The notes beneath the pieces are model-generated. The model was not told where the DNA came from. It did no database searches and saw only the letters and a list, made by a program, of their open reading frames with translations. 64,000 nt of DNA, from contig CM056874.1 of the NCBI GenBank assembly GCA_029876055.1, forward strand, positions 7,068,001 through 7,132,000, read 5' to 3'. Position numbers and translations under genes: made by a program. This document shows, piece after piece, positions 1 to 10,977 of this stretch. This DNA is from Madurella fahalii (lineage: Eukaryota > Ascomycota > Sordariomycetes > Sordariales). Numbering within the stretch: position 1 is the first letter of the stretch; every line of letters starts with the position of its first letter.

Positions 1-2668
1 GCAGGGGCATTAATCTCGAGGACCGCAAGGTAATACGATGACTGGCTCCGTATCTGCTTTGGTCGGCGGCAACAACAAAGATTTGAGTGGATAGCACGGA
101 CCGAAGAAGCCACGGTCACAAAGTGTAAAGTGAACGACCGCGGCAGGCAAGAGCCGACGGAGTCCAGATAGAGGCCGCAGGGGGAAAACGATGGTAAGTC
201 GGCACAACGTTAGGATAGGAAGGAAGTATGTAGAAGCGTGCGGTCATTAACTGCCTGAGAGACCACAACAAGAGTTGGCGGTCGGTTTTGTCGGGTAGCT
301 TGCGGCTGGAATTTGAAGTTTGAACTACAGCTGGGAACCAAAAGTACTACATATCTACCTATTTTTAATCGTTACGGTCGCGGCCACCCAAAACGCCGGG
401 TCCCAGGCTTCCAGGCCCAACACCACACTGTGCTGTACCTATGTACTCAGCATATACCTGTTTTCTGGCGAAACACGCAGTCGCCTTGTCATCGAATCGA
501 CATCCTCATGTCATCGATGCGCTGCAGTGTTCGGACGCAACTTGAAGTCCATCCAACTTCCGGTAGAACAAGCTGCCACCAAAAGCTGCCCATTGCACAC
601 CTAAAAACTGTGTCTGGTGTGGTGTGACAGGCCCAAAAGAAGGAATCCAGATTGGATCCAGATAAAAATCCACAGAGGCCTGGTTCGGATTTTACTGTGA
701 TGTGACACGAAAGATGCTGACTAAACAGCAGTTCGATGTTGCTGACCAATACTTGACTTGGCCAAGCTCTTGCTTTTGTCCTCCGCGAAATCATTTTGTC
801 GAGCGCCGACTAGCTCTATAGACGGAATTCCCAACGTTGCGAGATATATGGTTGGAGAACAGTAATGTGGTCGACTCCGGGTGACCAAACAGCAGCTCAG
901 CAACCGTCCGAGCCAAGTTTCCATCCTCGGCAGCCGGCTTTTGCCGCCTTCAAGAACCCCCAAAATTTCTCGAACTTGGGCCCAGGTGTATTAACCCCCC
1001 AGTAGTTCCAACCGATGCCCTCAATTCTTGAATACCAAAAGCCTCGTGTTCAATCCAATCCGTGTACCTTCGTTGCTGTCTTTCGCATCAGACTTTCCAC
1101 CCGGGTCCCGGCGTGTCAAACTTGGTACAGCATTTGCTGGAATGGCGGGATTCATTCTTGCTGTCCCAATGGTAATTCTTTATTCGTCCTTCATGCCCGC
1201 ATGCAGGTCATATCTACCACAGCGCACCGACCGGCCTGCATGTGGCAACCGACTGCTCCTGCAAACCTCCGAACTCGCCCTCTGAACTATTGACGACATC
1301 CAAGGATTAAATGGCAGGGGTTGTGCGGCCGACGTCCCAGTTGGCGTCCCATTCCGACGCCGGTTTTCGACCAACCTTGGAATGGCTCCTGACCGTGCCC
1401 TACTCCTCAGGCATCTACCGGGCTCTCCAGAGCGGTCCGGATTGTTCAAACCCGGCGGAGCACCTTATCTGTCTCCGCAGAGAAGGGGAGGGCAGGCGGC
1501 TTTCCGTTCGTGTGTCTCAATTCAACTTGTCCTCTGGACCTCTCCCCGCTTCTCCCTGCCGAATCAGTCAACGCCAACAAAGAGTTGTTTGCACGACCCG
1601 ATCCGACGGGTCAAGACGCATTTCCCCATTTTGCCTTAAAGGACTCGTTGACTGACGTTCAGCCTCTCGGGAAACATGAACCATGTACCGAAATCCCTGT
1701 TCGCCCGTCCCTCCGAACCGCACATGGGGTGAAAACCTGACCAGCTTGTACTGCCAAATAAGCCTGTATGGAAGGCGGTCGCCGAAGTCGATGGCTATCC
1801 AATGCCACATTGGCGCCCACAGTGCCAAGGTTCCGCTGACTCCTTGTCCCGGGGCGTCAACCCTTTTACATTGGACTTCTGTATTGGCGCAGTACCTTGC
1901 TTCGCCGACAACTTGTGGATGTATGCTGACGCCCGTTCCTAAACTGCTTGCCACACCTAATACGGCAGCATGTTGGTTGTTACACAGCCTACGGCACCTC
2001 GAGCTCGCTTACAACTTCATCAAAGAGTATGTGTCGATATTTCCTCATTACGCGCCCCCGTGGCACCATCCAGGCGCAGCCCCGGCTGTGGCAACATCGC
2101 ACCAATAACAACGACTTCGGTCTTGCAGTTGCCAGAATAGCTGCATGTGCTCGTACTGCACGGAGACCCCTCACACGATGGGCAAAGTATTGGCGCTTTA
2201 TACAGCGCGTATTGGCCATCTCGCTGCCCCATGCTCTATCAGCTGGGGTCGCGGACTGGCTGCTTCCAGACCGCCTCCCCCGCTAATACCCCAGGCTTCG
2301 AGGCCTAGAACTTGGCTCTCACCGCGGGAGTGGCGCGTTGCATTGGGGCCTTCCCGAAGCGATCGGCGTCAGCTCAGCTGCCTGCTACGAATACGTTTAC
2401 AAGGCTCAAAACTTTCATATTGGGTGGCACCGTTTACGAAGCAAGGGTCAGAGATGCCGCTACCGGCTACTCGAATTAGGACCGAGCACCGCATAGTGTA
2501 GTATCGGGGACAGTAAGACTGTGTTACACACGGCGAAACCTGAGTGCAGTGGTTGGGTAGCGCATCTCAGATTCTGATGGATTCCCTCAGTGAGTGGCCC
2601 AGAAAGATCATGACTTTTGATAGACTGTAACCCATGAAGCTGGCAGTCACCCGCAATAGCTCATTCAG
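1..2668. other. No supported gene
   Basis: This 2.7 kb left-edge stretch has overlapping open frames on both strands, but none shows a recognisable domain, a coherent intron pattern or a consistent coding frame. The longest run (1683-2108, +) has the mixed composition of chance ORFs in moderately GC-rich DNA. I see no tRNA, 5S rRNA or clear transposon ends. It may hold promoter or UTR sequence of a gene outside the window. Confidence 0.5.
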
Positions 2669-3036
2669 TTAATTACCATCGCTACCAGTAGCTCTAATCT
2701 CAGCAATCAACTGCTGCAGCTTCCGCTCCATCGCCGGGTCGGTGCCCTTGGGGTACTGCTTAGGATGGGGCGGCCTGGGGGCAAGCGGGTCTGGGTAGTC
2801 GGCTAGGTTGTTCGTATTTAGCTCAAAAGGTCAAGCTTTACAGCAATCCAACATATGAGCCTACCAGAGCTGAATTTTTGGTCCAAAAGCCTGTGCTTCG
2901 ATACCTCGTATTCGTCCCGGAACTTCTTGGTGTTCCAGCTTGCGACTTTGGCCCCGCTCTGTTGGTGCTGGCTCTGGTTTTGGCTTGCTCCGTCTTCATA
3001 TGCCTGAAGATCGGTCATCATGTCGTCCGAATTCAT
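2669..3036 (-). CDS. Small conserved protein of unknown function, 101 aa
   Basis: Two exons on the minus strand, 3036-2865 and 2802-2669, joined across a 62-base GT..AG intron. The ATG at 3036 opens a Gln/Ser-rich segment (about residues 1-28), followed by a charged stretch ending LLDQKF. The second exon continues with a Pro-rich part (PDPLAPRPPHPKQYPKG) and a short predicted helix, MERKLQQLIAEIRAT, before the stop. The splice restores one continuous frame, and both halves look like protein rather than chance translation. There is no signal peptide or membrane segment. I do not recognise the family. The gene is divergent from the SUZ-domain gene at 3574. Confidence 0.6.
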
Positions 3037-3573
3037 GGTGGATGCGAGCTTAGTCTGTCAGTTTTGGCGGCGTGGTTTGCGAAGTCGGGCAATGTAATGG
3101 TGTCAGCGGGGTGAAGCCGGCGGGGCCCAGAGCGAGTCTCGTGTGCTTTCTTGCTTTGCCCTTCACGGAGTGATTGGTCAGTGTTGAGCATAGAACCTGG
3201 GGATTGGAGAAAAGTGGGAATCGCGAATATTCGATGAGCTAAAAACCAAGGCCGCTCTTTGCATATGCGCCGGAGCTTGTCCGGGTGTCAAGCGGAGGTG
3301 GGAGAACGGGAAGATGTGAGCCGGAGCTCCTCCTCCCGTGATTGGACGCCCTGCCAAGCCCCCGCGCCGGGCATCCTAGTGGAGTCTGTGCGTCCGCTGA
3401 GAGTGGGGATGCTCAAGCCAACTTTGTGTAGCACGATCCATTCAACCTTCGTTGCTCCGTTTTTGCATGTGGTTGATGATATCTCTCGACCACTCGGAAG
3501 TCCACCGCTGACTTCAGTCTATCTACCAATCCCATAGGAGCACGGCAGATCTACCACAAATTCAACCACAATT
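3037..3573. promoter_or_regulatory. Divergent intergenic region
   Basis: These 537 bases separate the start codons of the small protein (-) and the SUZ-domain gene (+), so they must hold both promoters and 5' UTRs. No TATA box or other named site stands out. Confidence 0.5.
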
Positions 3574-4470
3574 ATGGCTAAAGACAAGGTCCCCGACGCA
3601 TGGGACGACGAGGACTGGGAAGTGCAGGCGGACCGCATGGCAAAGGAAGAGCCGCCCAAGCCTGAACCTCAAGTGCCAATGACGCGGTCGGAGCGTTTAG
3701 CGAAGCACGCCGAGGAACAGCGCAAGCTATGGGAGTCGGCGTACGTCGCACACTTCGGTTGTTAGCAACCCACGACCCCTAACGTCTAGCGCAGAGAAAC
3801 CCGCGAGGAGCTCCCCTTCCTACCCTCGACCAACCCGGTGCCCCTCGCGACACCTTTCAAACCGGCAGTAAAACTCCTCAGCCGCAAGCCGGCGCCGCAG
3901 ATGATTGCCAAGCGGGACCCCGTCACGGGCCTGGAGAAACTGACGCTGCAAGACGACGAGGAAGACGAAGACGCCGACAAGAAGAAGCAGGAGACACCCG
4001 AAGAAATCCGGAGGCGGCAGCAGCGTGAGCTCGAGGAGAAGCAGCGGCGCTACGAAGAGGCACGCGCCAAGATCTTCGGCGACTCGAACCCTTCCTCGGG
4101 ACAATCCACCCCGGGCACCGTCACCCCGCCACGGGGAAACGACGGCCGGTCAAGTCGTCGGGGACGGGGTCGGGGAGGGCGCGGAGGCGGTCGTGGCCGC
4201 GACCGTGACCGTGACCGTGACAGTGATAACGGGCGGCAGGAGCGGACACAGCAGGGGAACCCGCAGTCTAACGGCGCAAGGGAGCTGTACGACCCCGGTT
4301 ATGCGCCGAAACCAGGCTTCAACATCCACAAGCGTGGAGACGCCTCTCCCCAGTTTATGGACCGGTCGACCACGCCTCGTGAGGAAGATCAAGCGATACG
4401 GTCACCCAGGGGACCCGACGGTAGCGGGAGAGGGTTCGGCTTTGCCCAACGCGCGGCCAAAGAAAGTTGA
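3574..4470 (+). CDS. SUZ-domain RNA-binding protein (SZRD1-like), 280 aa
   Basis: Two exons, 3574-3740 and 3795-4470, with a 54-base intron (GTACGT donor). Only the acceptor at 3794 keeps frame. The N-terminus is acidic (DAWDDEDWEVQ). Around residues 85-95 the motif MIAKRDPVTG, followed by an acidic stretch and a long charged helix (EEIRRRQQRELEEKQRRYEEARAKIFG), matches the SUZ domain, an RNA-binding module of R3H-type proteins. An RGG-like region follows (RGRGRGGRGGGRGRDRDRDRD, about residues 165-185), itself typical of RNA binding. The C-terminus (PGYAPKPGFNIHKRG and a final GRGFGFAQRA) resembles the SUZ-C tail. A role in mRNA binding is inferred from the domains; the exact partner is unknown. 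Its stop lies 51 bases from the NAR1 stop on the other strand. Confidence 0.8.
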
Positions 4471-4521
4471 TTATCTATCCATGTTCCGTGGTGGCACGGC
4501 TTGGTTTCGCTTGATTCCGCA

Positions 4522-6297
4522 CTACCAACCGCCGCCTATCTTACCAGCCAGCTGGACGACACGTTCAGTGTCCGTGATCTGGCTCTTGCCCACGTCACTC
4601 ACGACCTCGCGGTAACTCGTATACACCAGTCTATCCAACCGTATGCCCGTTATATCCTCCCAATGCGTCAGGGTATCTCGAATATACAAAGGAGAGATTC
4701 CAGCAACAAGCTCTATCGAACGACCGTCGCCCGCTTGGGCGTTTCCAAGATCCGGCTCATCAGAGGAGAAGTACGCCTCGTCAACCTCGGCCAGCCAGGC
4801 CTTTTGTTCCTGAGGTCCAGGCTTCTCACCGAACGCCTTGCGGTCGACAATGACCTGATCATCAACCTTGATCTGACCACCTCCGTTGGTGCAGCCGCCA
4901 GGGCATGCCATGACTTCGACATAGGCATAATCTAGACCAGCCGACTTGCCCGTGGGCCTTCTCACAGTGCCGAAAGGTTTCCCGCCAGGCATACGGGACG
5001 GTTTCGCGGGCTTTAGCTTCCGAACAAGGTTCTGAATGTTGCGGAACCCGTAGTAGCGCGCCGCTTTGAAAACGGCCTCGCCAGAGGGGTTGATGACGGC
5101 GTATTCCACCACGTCGGCGTTTCTGCCTCGCGACATCTGAATCTGCGAACCCGCGTGTCTCGACTGGACGTCGTGGAGAATGAAATGGAGGTTACCCCCG
5201 GACGTACCCGCATCCCGATGTTGCTTGCGCCGTTGAGAGGGGAACAGGAATCGTTGGATGATTGGGTCGGGGAAAGCGGGCTGCTGCTGCTGGGGAGCTG
5301 ACTTAGACAAGCCGAAGAAATCTATTCCCCTTGTCTCAGCGAGCATGAGAATCTCCTTGCTTGTGATGACGCAGTCCACATCCCTGACTCCCTTGCCCGG
5401 CGTGCCCGCAGTCCAAACGGCGTCTGTCAGCTCTTCCCGACTCGCCTCGAGCTTCTTGTCGAAACACGGCATAACAGCGAGGTGCCATATCCTGTCGGGA
5501 GAGATCCCCAACAGCCGGCTAAGCGTCGTCTTCAGGAGCGTGCCCATCAACGCCTGCGGCGACTTGACCCGAGACAGGTGCGGCAGAACATAAGGATGTG
5601 TCTTCTCGGCGTAACATACCCACCCGGGACAGGAGGACGTGATGATGGGCGGCGTTGGCTTGTTATCTTGAGACCCCTGAACTCTCCCTTCACCACCGAG
5701 CACTTCATCCGACCCCAGCACAAGACAAGCCTCCCTCGCCGTGTTGGTATCCACTACCCAGGTAAATCCGTTCCCGTGCTTGCCACCGCCTGCCAACCCC
5801 TTTTCACCCCCGAGCAACTGCTCCATCATGCACCCCGCCTGTTGCTCCGTAACTCCCCCTCCGCACGCAGCAGCAAGACTGGCTCGGGTCTGCGGCGAGA
5901 TGCTGGCAACGAAGAGCTTGGCGGCAGGATCCTCTAGCCCAGAGACTGTGCATCGACTCCTCCCGTTGCCGTCATCGTGGTGTGTAAGCCGCAGTGAGGG
6001 GGCCGCGTCGAGCACGCTGAGCACCTCGGCATGGCTCTGGAGACTGACCAGGACGGCTTCGGCCGAGGTCACGCAGCCCGAGCAGGCGAGGCAGTCGGTG
6101 AGGGATATTTGCGCTGGAGGAGTTGGTCCTGAGGAGGTTGTGGAGGGCTGCTGGCCGTCGAGGATGACCTCGAACTCGAGGGATTGCGGTTCGGAAGAGG
6201 GTGGCGCCGCGGGGGGAAGGGTCTCGACGGGCTTGATGCAGGCTACGCCGGGGCTGATAAAGTCGTTGAGGTCATCAGCGGAGAGGATGGCTGACAT
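4522..6297 (-). CDS. NAR1: Cytosolic Fe-S cluster assembly factor Nar1, 591 aa
   Basis: A single-exon Fe-only-hydrogenase-like protein. The family acts in the cytosolic iron-sulfur assembly (CIA) pathway, linking the Nbp35-Cfd1 scaffold to the Cia1-Cia2-Met18 targeting complex. Visible hallmarks are the N-terminal cluster cysteines (Cys in GVACIKP and the CLACSGC motif near residue 65), then SSCPGWVCYAEK and MPCFDKKLEASRE, and the C-terminal ACPGGCTNGGGQ. These match the two [4Fe-4S] sites of Nar1. I start at the ATG at 6297 (MSAILSADDLNDF), the standard fungal N-terminus, rather than the in-frame upstream ATG-less extension. The length is normal for a filamentous fungus. The last residue is Trp (IGGGW), as in CIA clients and adaptors. 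It is convergent with the SUZ gene and divergent from the membrane protein at 6884. Confidence 0.95.
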   Translation of the reverse strand: MSAILSADDLNDFISPGVACIKPVETLPPAAPPSSEPQSLEFEVILDGQQPSTTSSGPTPPAQISLTDCLACSGCVTSAEAVLVSLQSHAEVLSVLDAAPSLRLTHHDDGNGRSRCTVSGLEDPAAKLFVASISPQTRASLAAACGGGVTEQQAGCMMEQLLGGEKGLAGGGKHGNGFTWVVDTNTAREACLVLGSDEVLGGEGRVQGSQDNKPTPPIITSSCPGWVCYAEKTHPYVLPHLSRVKSPQALMGTLLKTTLSRLLGISPDRIWHLAVMPCFDKKLEASREELTDAVWTAGTPGKGVRDVDCVITSKEILMLAETRGIDFFGLSKSAPQQQQPAFPDPIIQRFLFPSQRRKQHRDAGTSGGNLHFILHDVQSRHAGSQIQMSRGRNADVVEYAVINPSGEAVFKAARYYGFRNIQNLVRKLKPAKPSRMPGGKPFGTVRRPTGKSAGLDYAYVEVMACPGGCTNGGGQIKVDDQVIVDRKAFGEKPGPQEQKAWLAEVDEAYFSSDEPDLGNAQAGDGRSIELVAGISPLYIRDTLTHWEDITGIRLDRLVYTSYREVVSDVGKSQITDTERVVQLAGKIGGGW

Positions 6298-6883
6298 CGT
6301 GATTGCTCTAGCGGTAATAGCAGTTAGAGAAGGAAGAGTGATAACGATGTGGTGCGTTGCACCTCCGGTGATGACTCGGTCGTGGTAGCCCAAAGCTACC
6401 CCGCGAGAGTGGTGCGAGATGTGCTATTCAGTCCGTATGGTTCGTGGCGCTTCGCAAGGCCTCATAGACAATTCTGATAACGAACAGATTACGGGCAATG
6501 GATGGAATTCCGCGGGAATATTTTGACTGGATTCTCCGCCGGAGATGCACAATTTGAGGTTATCTGCTTTGAAATGCGCCCCCCATGCGACATCGGCTTC
6601 AGTGGTGGCGGTTCGGCGCGGCCTCGCCTAACATGGACTTGCGTGCTAGCCCCGGCGCTTTCCGCGCACTGTGCCAATCACCACGGTCCCATTAGCGATG
6701 ACGTAGGACACCAAGGTAGGTTCCGCTGGGCGCTTTGTGAACCATCAGACACATTATCTGGAGTACGGATTCGAGCTCGATCTTTAACCCAAAACTCAAT
6801 TCGGGAAGAGCGCTCCAACCCAAATTTGACCCTTGATCTCGGGGCCCTCCATTGTCGGCTACACCATTTACAGATCCTCATGG
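6298..6883. promoter_or_regulatory. Divergent intergenic region NAR1 / membrane protein
   Basis: These 586 bases between two start codons must contain both promoters. Short open frames here have no domain content. No specific binding site could be assigned. Confidence 0.5.
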
Positions 6884-7523
6884 ATGCAGGTTCCCCTAAC
6901 CTCCCTATCCTCCAGCCTTGGAAGCTAACAATCCTCAGTCCGTATCCACCTACAGCTTCGCCAGCCTGGCCTGGCTCGCCGCCCAGGCCCTCCCACTCAT
7001 CATCTGGCCCTCCCTCGTCAGTACTCTCCTCAGGGTAGACTCCCCTGAGTCCCAATATGGCGCCGCTGCCGCCCCCCTAGAGCAGTACTTTGCGCGGTCG
7101 CTCGGCTTCTCCCAGCTCACGCTGGGCCTGCTGCTCCTCATCCTCTCGGGTGCCCTCCCGCTCAATTCCATGGTCGAAGGTGCGTTCCTCGCCTTCCCTT
7201 TCCCTCCGTCATAGCTAACGTCCAACTCGCGACTCGTAGAACCAACAGATAACAACCCCTCCCCCTACGCAAACGCCGCCGTCCTCATCTCCGCCTTCTA
7301 CCACACTGCCTGCGCGTCGTACGCCTACGCGCGGTATCACAGGAACGGCCAGATGGCCTACATGTTCGGCTGCCTGGGGGCGAGTGTGTTGGCCGTGTTC
7401 GGCTTGTGGGTGCTCATGTTTGCGGGGGACAAGGGGAGGCGGGTGAGCCGGCGGACCGGGGCCGACAAGGACACGAGCGGATGGCCTTTTAGGAACGTAG
7501 CGGCTGATAAGAAAAGGCGGTAA
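6884..7523 (+). CDS. Small multi-pass membrane protein, 176 aa
   Basis: Proposed exons are 6884-6889, 6939-7179 and 7240-7523. The first coding exon is only ATG CAG. Its acceptor is preceded by a good branch site (GCTAAC), but the donor (GTTCCC) is weak, so the start is the least certain part. The second intron (GTGCGT..TAG with GCTAAC) is strong and is needed to keep frame. The protein has about four hydrophobic segments: SFASLAWLAAQALPLIIW, LTLGLLLLILSGALPL, a segment beginning AAVLISAFYHTACASY, and ASVLAVFGLWVLMFAG. It ends in a Lys/Arg-rich tail (ADKKRR) that could face the cytosol. I do not recognise a named family. It probably sits in an internal membrane, as no signal peptide is evident. 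Confidence 0.7.
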
Positions 7524-7883
7524 TTTGCTTCTGTTTAAGATGTTTGATGTTAGAGTAAAGCGAAAGTGCGGCGGGTTGGGCGCATTCTAGCGTGGTCGGT
7601 TGGTGGAGTGTTTGTGCACCCTCTGACAAAGTGATATGCGGTTAGGTAATCGCGGATCGGTGGTCGGACGCAAAAGGTGGTTGAGGTGCGGATCATCCAG
7701 TTTGGAAGTCATTGGTGTCACGAAATATGAGCGGCCGCGATGCAGTCGTGAAGTCCGAAGCTAGCAATATACTATACAAGTATTGTAGCCTTCTACATGG
7801 AATTATGAAGGGATGGCAGCTATGAATGTGCAGGAGAATCGCGCCGAAGCTGTTCAAGCGCTCTCGGCTTGTAGTCGTCGTCA
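7524..7883. other. Convergent 3' region
   Basis: These 360 bases lie between two facing stop codons and probably hold both 3' UTRs. No gene, strong terminator motif or repeat was seen. Confidence 0.5.
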
Positions 7884-9011
7884 CTAATCGGTAGTCACAA
7901 CCATCTTTTGGGTCGTGTCCGCACCCGAGTCCACGGCATCGCCATTCGCAGCGACAACAACATCGGCGGCGCCCGAAAGAACAGCTTGCCGACGACGATG
8001 CCACTCCTCCTCGCTCCGTATCATCTGCTCGAGTAGCACCTCCTTCTCGAGCCACTCGCGCTTATACAGCTCCTCCCACCTCTGGCATTCGGTGCGTAAA
8101 ACCTCGCCCTCTTCCTCGGCCCATTTCACCTGCAACTTGCATAGCTTCATGAGCCGCGGGAGGGACATGGAGCGCTCCTCAGGCGTGAACCCCTGGTCTT
8201 CGGTTAAGGGGGTGAACATTTCGCCAGAGGAGTCGTCTCCAACGCTGCCATCATCCACGGCATCGTCCTGGCCTGCGGCGTGTGATTGTGGCGTCTTGAT
8301 GATGATTTTCAGCTTCGACGATTTGCCTCCTGCACCTGCGGCGGACTGCATGCTCTTCGGAACTGGGTCGGACGGGCGGAGGGCCTCGGTTTCGTGTACT
8401 GTGCGCATGTGCTTGGCCAGGGCGTCGGACCGAGTAAACGCACGGTCACATTCTGAGAGTTCGAGGTCAGTTGGGTCGCCGGGGCCATTAGGGGGGCTAA
8501 ACACACCAGGAAGGTAGCAATAGAAGGGTTTCTCCCTTGTGTGGCTTCTCATATGCGCCTTGAGTGCGTAACCGCTGGCATGTGGTATGCCTTTCCTCCC
8601 GCAACTAACCCATTCGCACGTGTACCTCTTTTGCCGACTCTCGATGTGGTCGTTGTGGATATGCTCCACGAGCTTGTCCATGTTCCCCATATCGCCCGCC
8701 TTACAACCTTCCCATTCACACACCGTGATCTGCTCCTGGAAGTCATCCTCGTCTTGTCGCGCGTTGACGGGAGAGCTCGGGATATCGCCGTCGGTGTCGG
8801 AAGACACGTCAGACATGCCCTCGAGCGGATCAGGATCTGCGTCGGGGTCGGCGACGACGGCGGACGGGGTGGTCGATCTGGGGGCTGTTTTCTGGCGTTT
8901 AGCTGGAGGTCCATCGTCCATGACCTCGGTTGCCTCATCGGGATACTCGTCCTCGGAAGAGGACATTGATGAAAGCGGCGAGTCTTCCATTGGAGAATCT
9001 GGCCTCGCCAT
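7884..9011 (-). CDS. C2H2 zinc-finger nuclear protein (Iec1-like), 357 aa
   Basis: Two exons, 9011-8507 and 8452-7884, joined across a 54-base intron (GTGTGT..CAG). After an acidic Ser-rich N-terminus with a KRQK basic patch come three C2H2 fingers. They start near residues 98 (CEWEGC..), 132 (CEWVSC..) and 165 (CYLPEC..HMRTVH), with the linker SHTREKPFYC between the last two. Splicing creates the second Cys of finger 3. A charged, probably coiled C-terminal segment follows (about 275-335). The layout resembles the fission-yeast INO80-complex subunit Iec1 and its fungal relatives, so a chromatin role is inferred, not shown. I chose the ATG at 9011 (MARPDSP, good Kozak). The frame stays open another 35 or so codons upstream without an ATG, so an extra 5' exon is possible. 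Confidence 0.8.
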   Translation of the reverse strand: MARPDSPMEDSPLSSMSSSEDEYPDEATEVMDDGPPAKRQKTAPRSTTPSAVVADPDADPDPLEGMSDVSSDTDGDIPSSPVNARQDEDDFQEQITVCEWEGCKAGDMGNMDKLVEHIHNDHIESRQKRYTCEWVSCGRKGIPHASGYALKAHMRSHTREKPFYCYLPGVFSPPNGPGDPTDLELSECDRAFTRSDALAKHMRTVHETEALRPSDPVPKSMQSAAGAGGKSSKLKIIIKTPQSHAAGQDDAVDDGSVGDDSSGEMFTPLTEDQGFTPEERSMSLPRLMKLCKLQVKWAEEEGEVLRTECQRWEELYKREWLEKEVLLEQMIRSEEEWHRRRQAVLSGAADVVVAANGDAVDSGADTTQKMVVTTD

Positions 9012-9643
9012 TGCGGCGAGAGAAGAAGAATGTGTCGCAAGACGCGGCTTGGCCAAAAGTCCAGGCGTGCGCACTGGTTTCACAATGCGCGGCGCAGTGG
9101 TTCCTGGGCGCGGTAGAATAGGATCCGTGGTAGGGGTGAAGTCCGTAAGTACGTGCTAATGAAGTGAAATATTCGCGTTAAGTGGATGTGTGCATTGAGC
9201 CAACGACGAAATCAATTGTTGCGAGATACTAGTCAAATTGCTAAGTCAGTCGGTACCAGCGTAATCAACCGTGGAACGTGCATGTCGAGCGCCAGCGCCG
9301 CGATCAGCAACCTCTTGGGCGCGCCGTTGCCATGTCCAGCACAAAGGGCAAGCCCAAGCTAAGAGGTGTAAGATTGCCGACCGGTCACAGCTGGCGACAA
9401 CCGCGAGGGCCCAGACACACAGTTCGGCGCCCAGGGGGATTGAGGTTGCCACCTGCAGCCCAAACAGCGCAGGGACTTTTTCATGTTTACCCCTCCCCCA
9501 CCATAATAAAGAATAAATACCAAGGCATCCACGGTCGACTCATCCCGCGGCGACTAATCCTCCTTTGCAATTACCTATACCCAAAGTTGCGCACCTCGGA
9601 CACATCGCGGCCAAGCCCACGTATTGCATCCCTTGCCTTAGAG
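9012..9643. promoter_or_regulatory. Divergent intergenic region C2H2 gene / RNA1
   Basis: These 632 bases between divergent start codons carry both promoters. The stretch next to the C2H2 gene (about 9012-9150) stays open in its frame and may be coding (see that entry). A CT- and A-rich patch (about 9485-9525) lies upstream of RNA1. Confidence 0.5.
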
Positions 9644-10977
9644 ATGACTCCTTCTACCAAGGTCTTCTCCCTCGAGGGGAGGGGTCTGAAACTGGACACG
9701 GCCGAGGATCTGGAGCCTCACATTGCCGCTCTTCGCGCCATGAACGATGTTGAGGAAGTTCGCATGCTTGGTAACACGCTGGGCGTCGGGGCATGCAAAC
9801 TGCTTGGCGAGGTGCTCGCCACAAAGAAGACATTGCGTGTATGTCCTACTCGGAGTTTCCAGCCGCCAGCCGTCGCGGTCGCAAACTGACCTTTATTCGC
9901 TAGGTCGCGAACCTGGCCGATATCTTCACCGGCCGGCTCCTTAACGAAATTCCCGAAGCCCTCTCTTCTCTCCTTACGTCCATCCTCAATCTCCCGCACC
10001 TCAACACGATTAACCTCAATGACAATGCCTTCGGCTTGAACACGCAAGCGCCCCTAGTCGCCTTCCTCGCGGCGCACGTTCCTCTGCAACACCTCTACCT
10101 TAATAATAACGGCCTCGGCCCCCACGCTGGCATCTTAATCGCCGATGCGCTCTCCGAGCTGCACACCAAGAAGGAAGCGGCGCGCAAGAGCGGACAGGAA
10201 GTGCCATACCTCGAAACGGTCATCTGCGGCCGCAACCGGCTGGAGAACGGCAGCATGACAGCATGGGCCAAGGCCTTCAAGCTGCACAATAAGGTCAGAG
10301 AGATTAAGATGGTGCAGAACGGAATCCGCCAAGAAGGGGTCATGCACCTGCTGAGTGAGGGCTTACGCCACCTGTCGGAGCTCAAGGTGCTGGATCTGCA
10401 GGACAACACGTTTACCCTTTCGGGTGCCAGGGCGCTTGCCGAAGTCGTACCTGGCTGGGCTGATCTGGTCGAGCTGGGCGTTAGCGACTCGCTCCTCGGT
10501 GTGAAGGGTGCAGGGCTGCTGGCCAAGTGTCTCGGTCAGGGGAAGAACAAGAAACTTGAGGTCTTACGGCTGCAGTACAATGAGATCACTGCGCCCGGCA
10601 TCAAGCGTCTGGCCAAAGTTATTGAGGAGGAGTTGCCTGTTCTCAAGAAGCTGGAGCTTAACGGCAACAAGTTTACCGAGGACGATGAGATAATCATTGC
10701 GCTGCAAGAGCTTTTCGAAAAGCGCAAGGAGAAATTGGGTGGCGATATCGTCATTGAGGACGAATGGGGTCTTGACAGCCTGAGTGACCTGGAAGAGGTG
10801 TCTGAAGACGAAGAAGAGGAGGAGGAGGAGGAGGAAGAAGAGGAGGAAGTTGAGCCCGAGGAGAAAGCTGAGAAGTTCATCAAGGAGTCCAAGGAGGCGC
10901 AAGAAGAGCCTGTTGCCCAGCAGAAGGACAAGGACGTTGATGAACTGGCAAAGCAGTTCGAGAAAACATCGATTTAG
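9644..10977 (+). CDS. RNA1: Ran GTPase-activating protein 1 (RanGAP), 422 aa
   Basis: Two exons, 9644-9838 and 9904-10977, with a 65-base intron (GTATGT..TAG). The protein is a leucine-rich-repeat RanGAP. It starts with a FSLEGRGLKLD strand and shows the family motif GNTLGVGACKLLGEVL at about residues 43-58. LRR units follow (LQHLYLNNNGLGPHAG, LKVLDLQDNTFTLSGA, LEVLRLQYNEITAPG, LKKLELNGNKF). A very acidic tail (EDEEEEEEEEEEEEE, about 345-370) and a charged C-terminus complete it. RanGAP stimulates GTP hydrolysis by Ran in the cytoplasm and so sets the direction of nuclear transport. The length is close to the yeast proteins. NUP159, another transport component, lies 16 kb away, without evidence of a functional cluster. 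Confidence 0.96.

Noticed and set aside
3795..4470. Starting the SUZ gene at 3838 in exon 2 only
   Set aside because: That start is GTG, and the upstream exon gives a continuous ATG-started protein.
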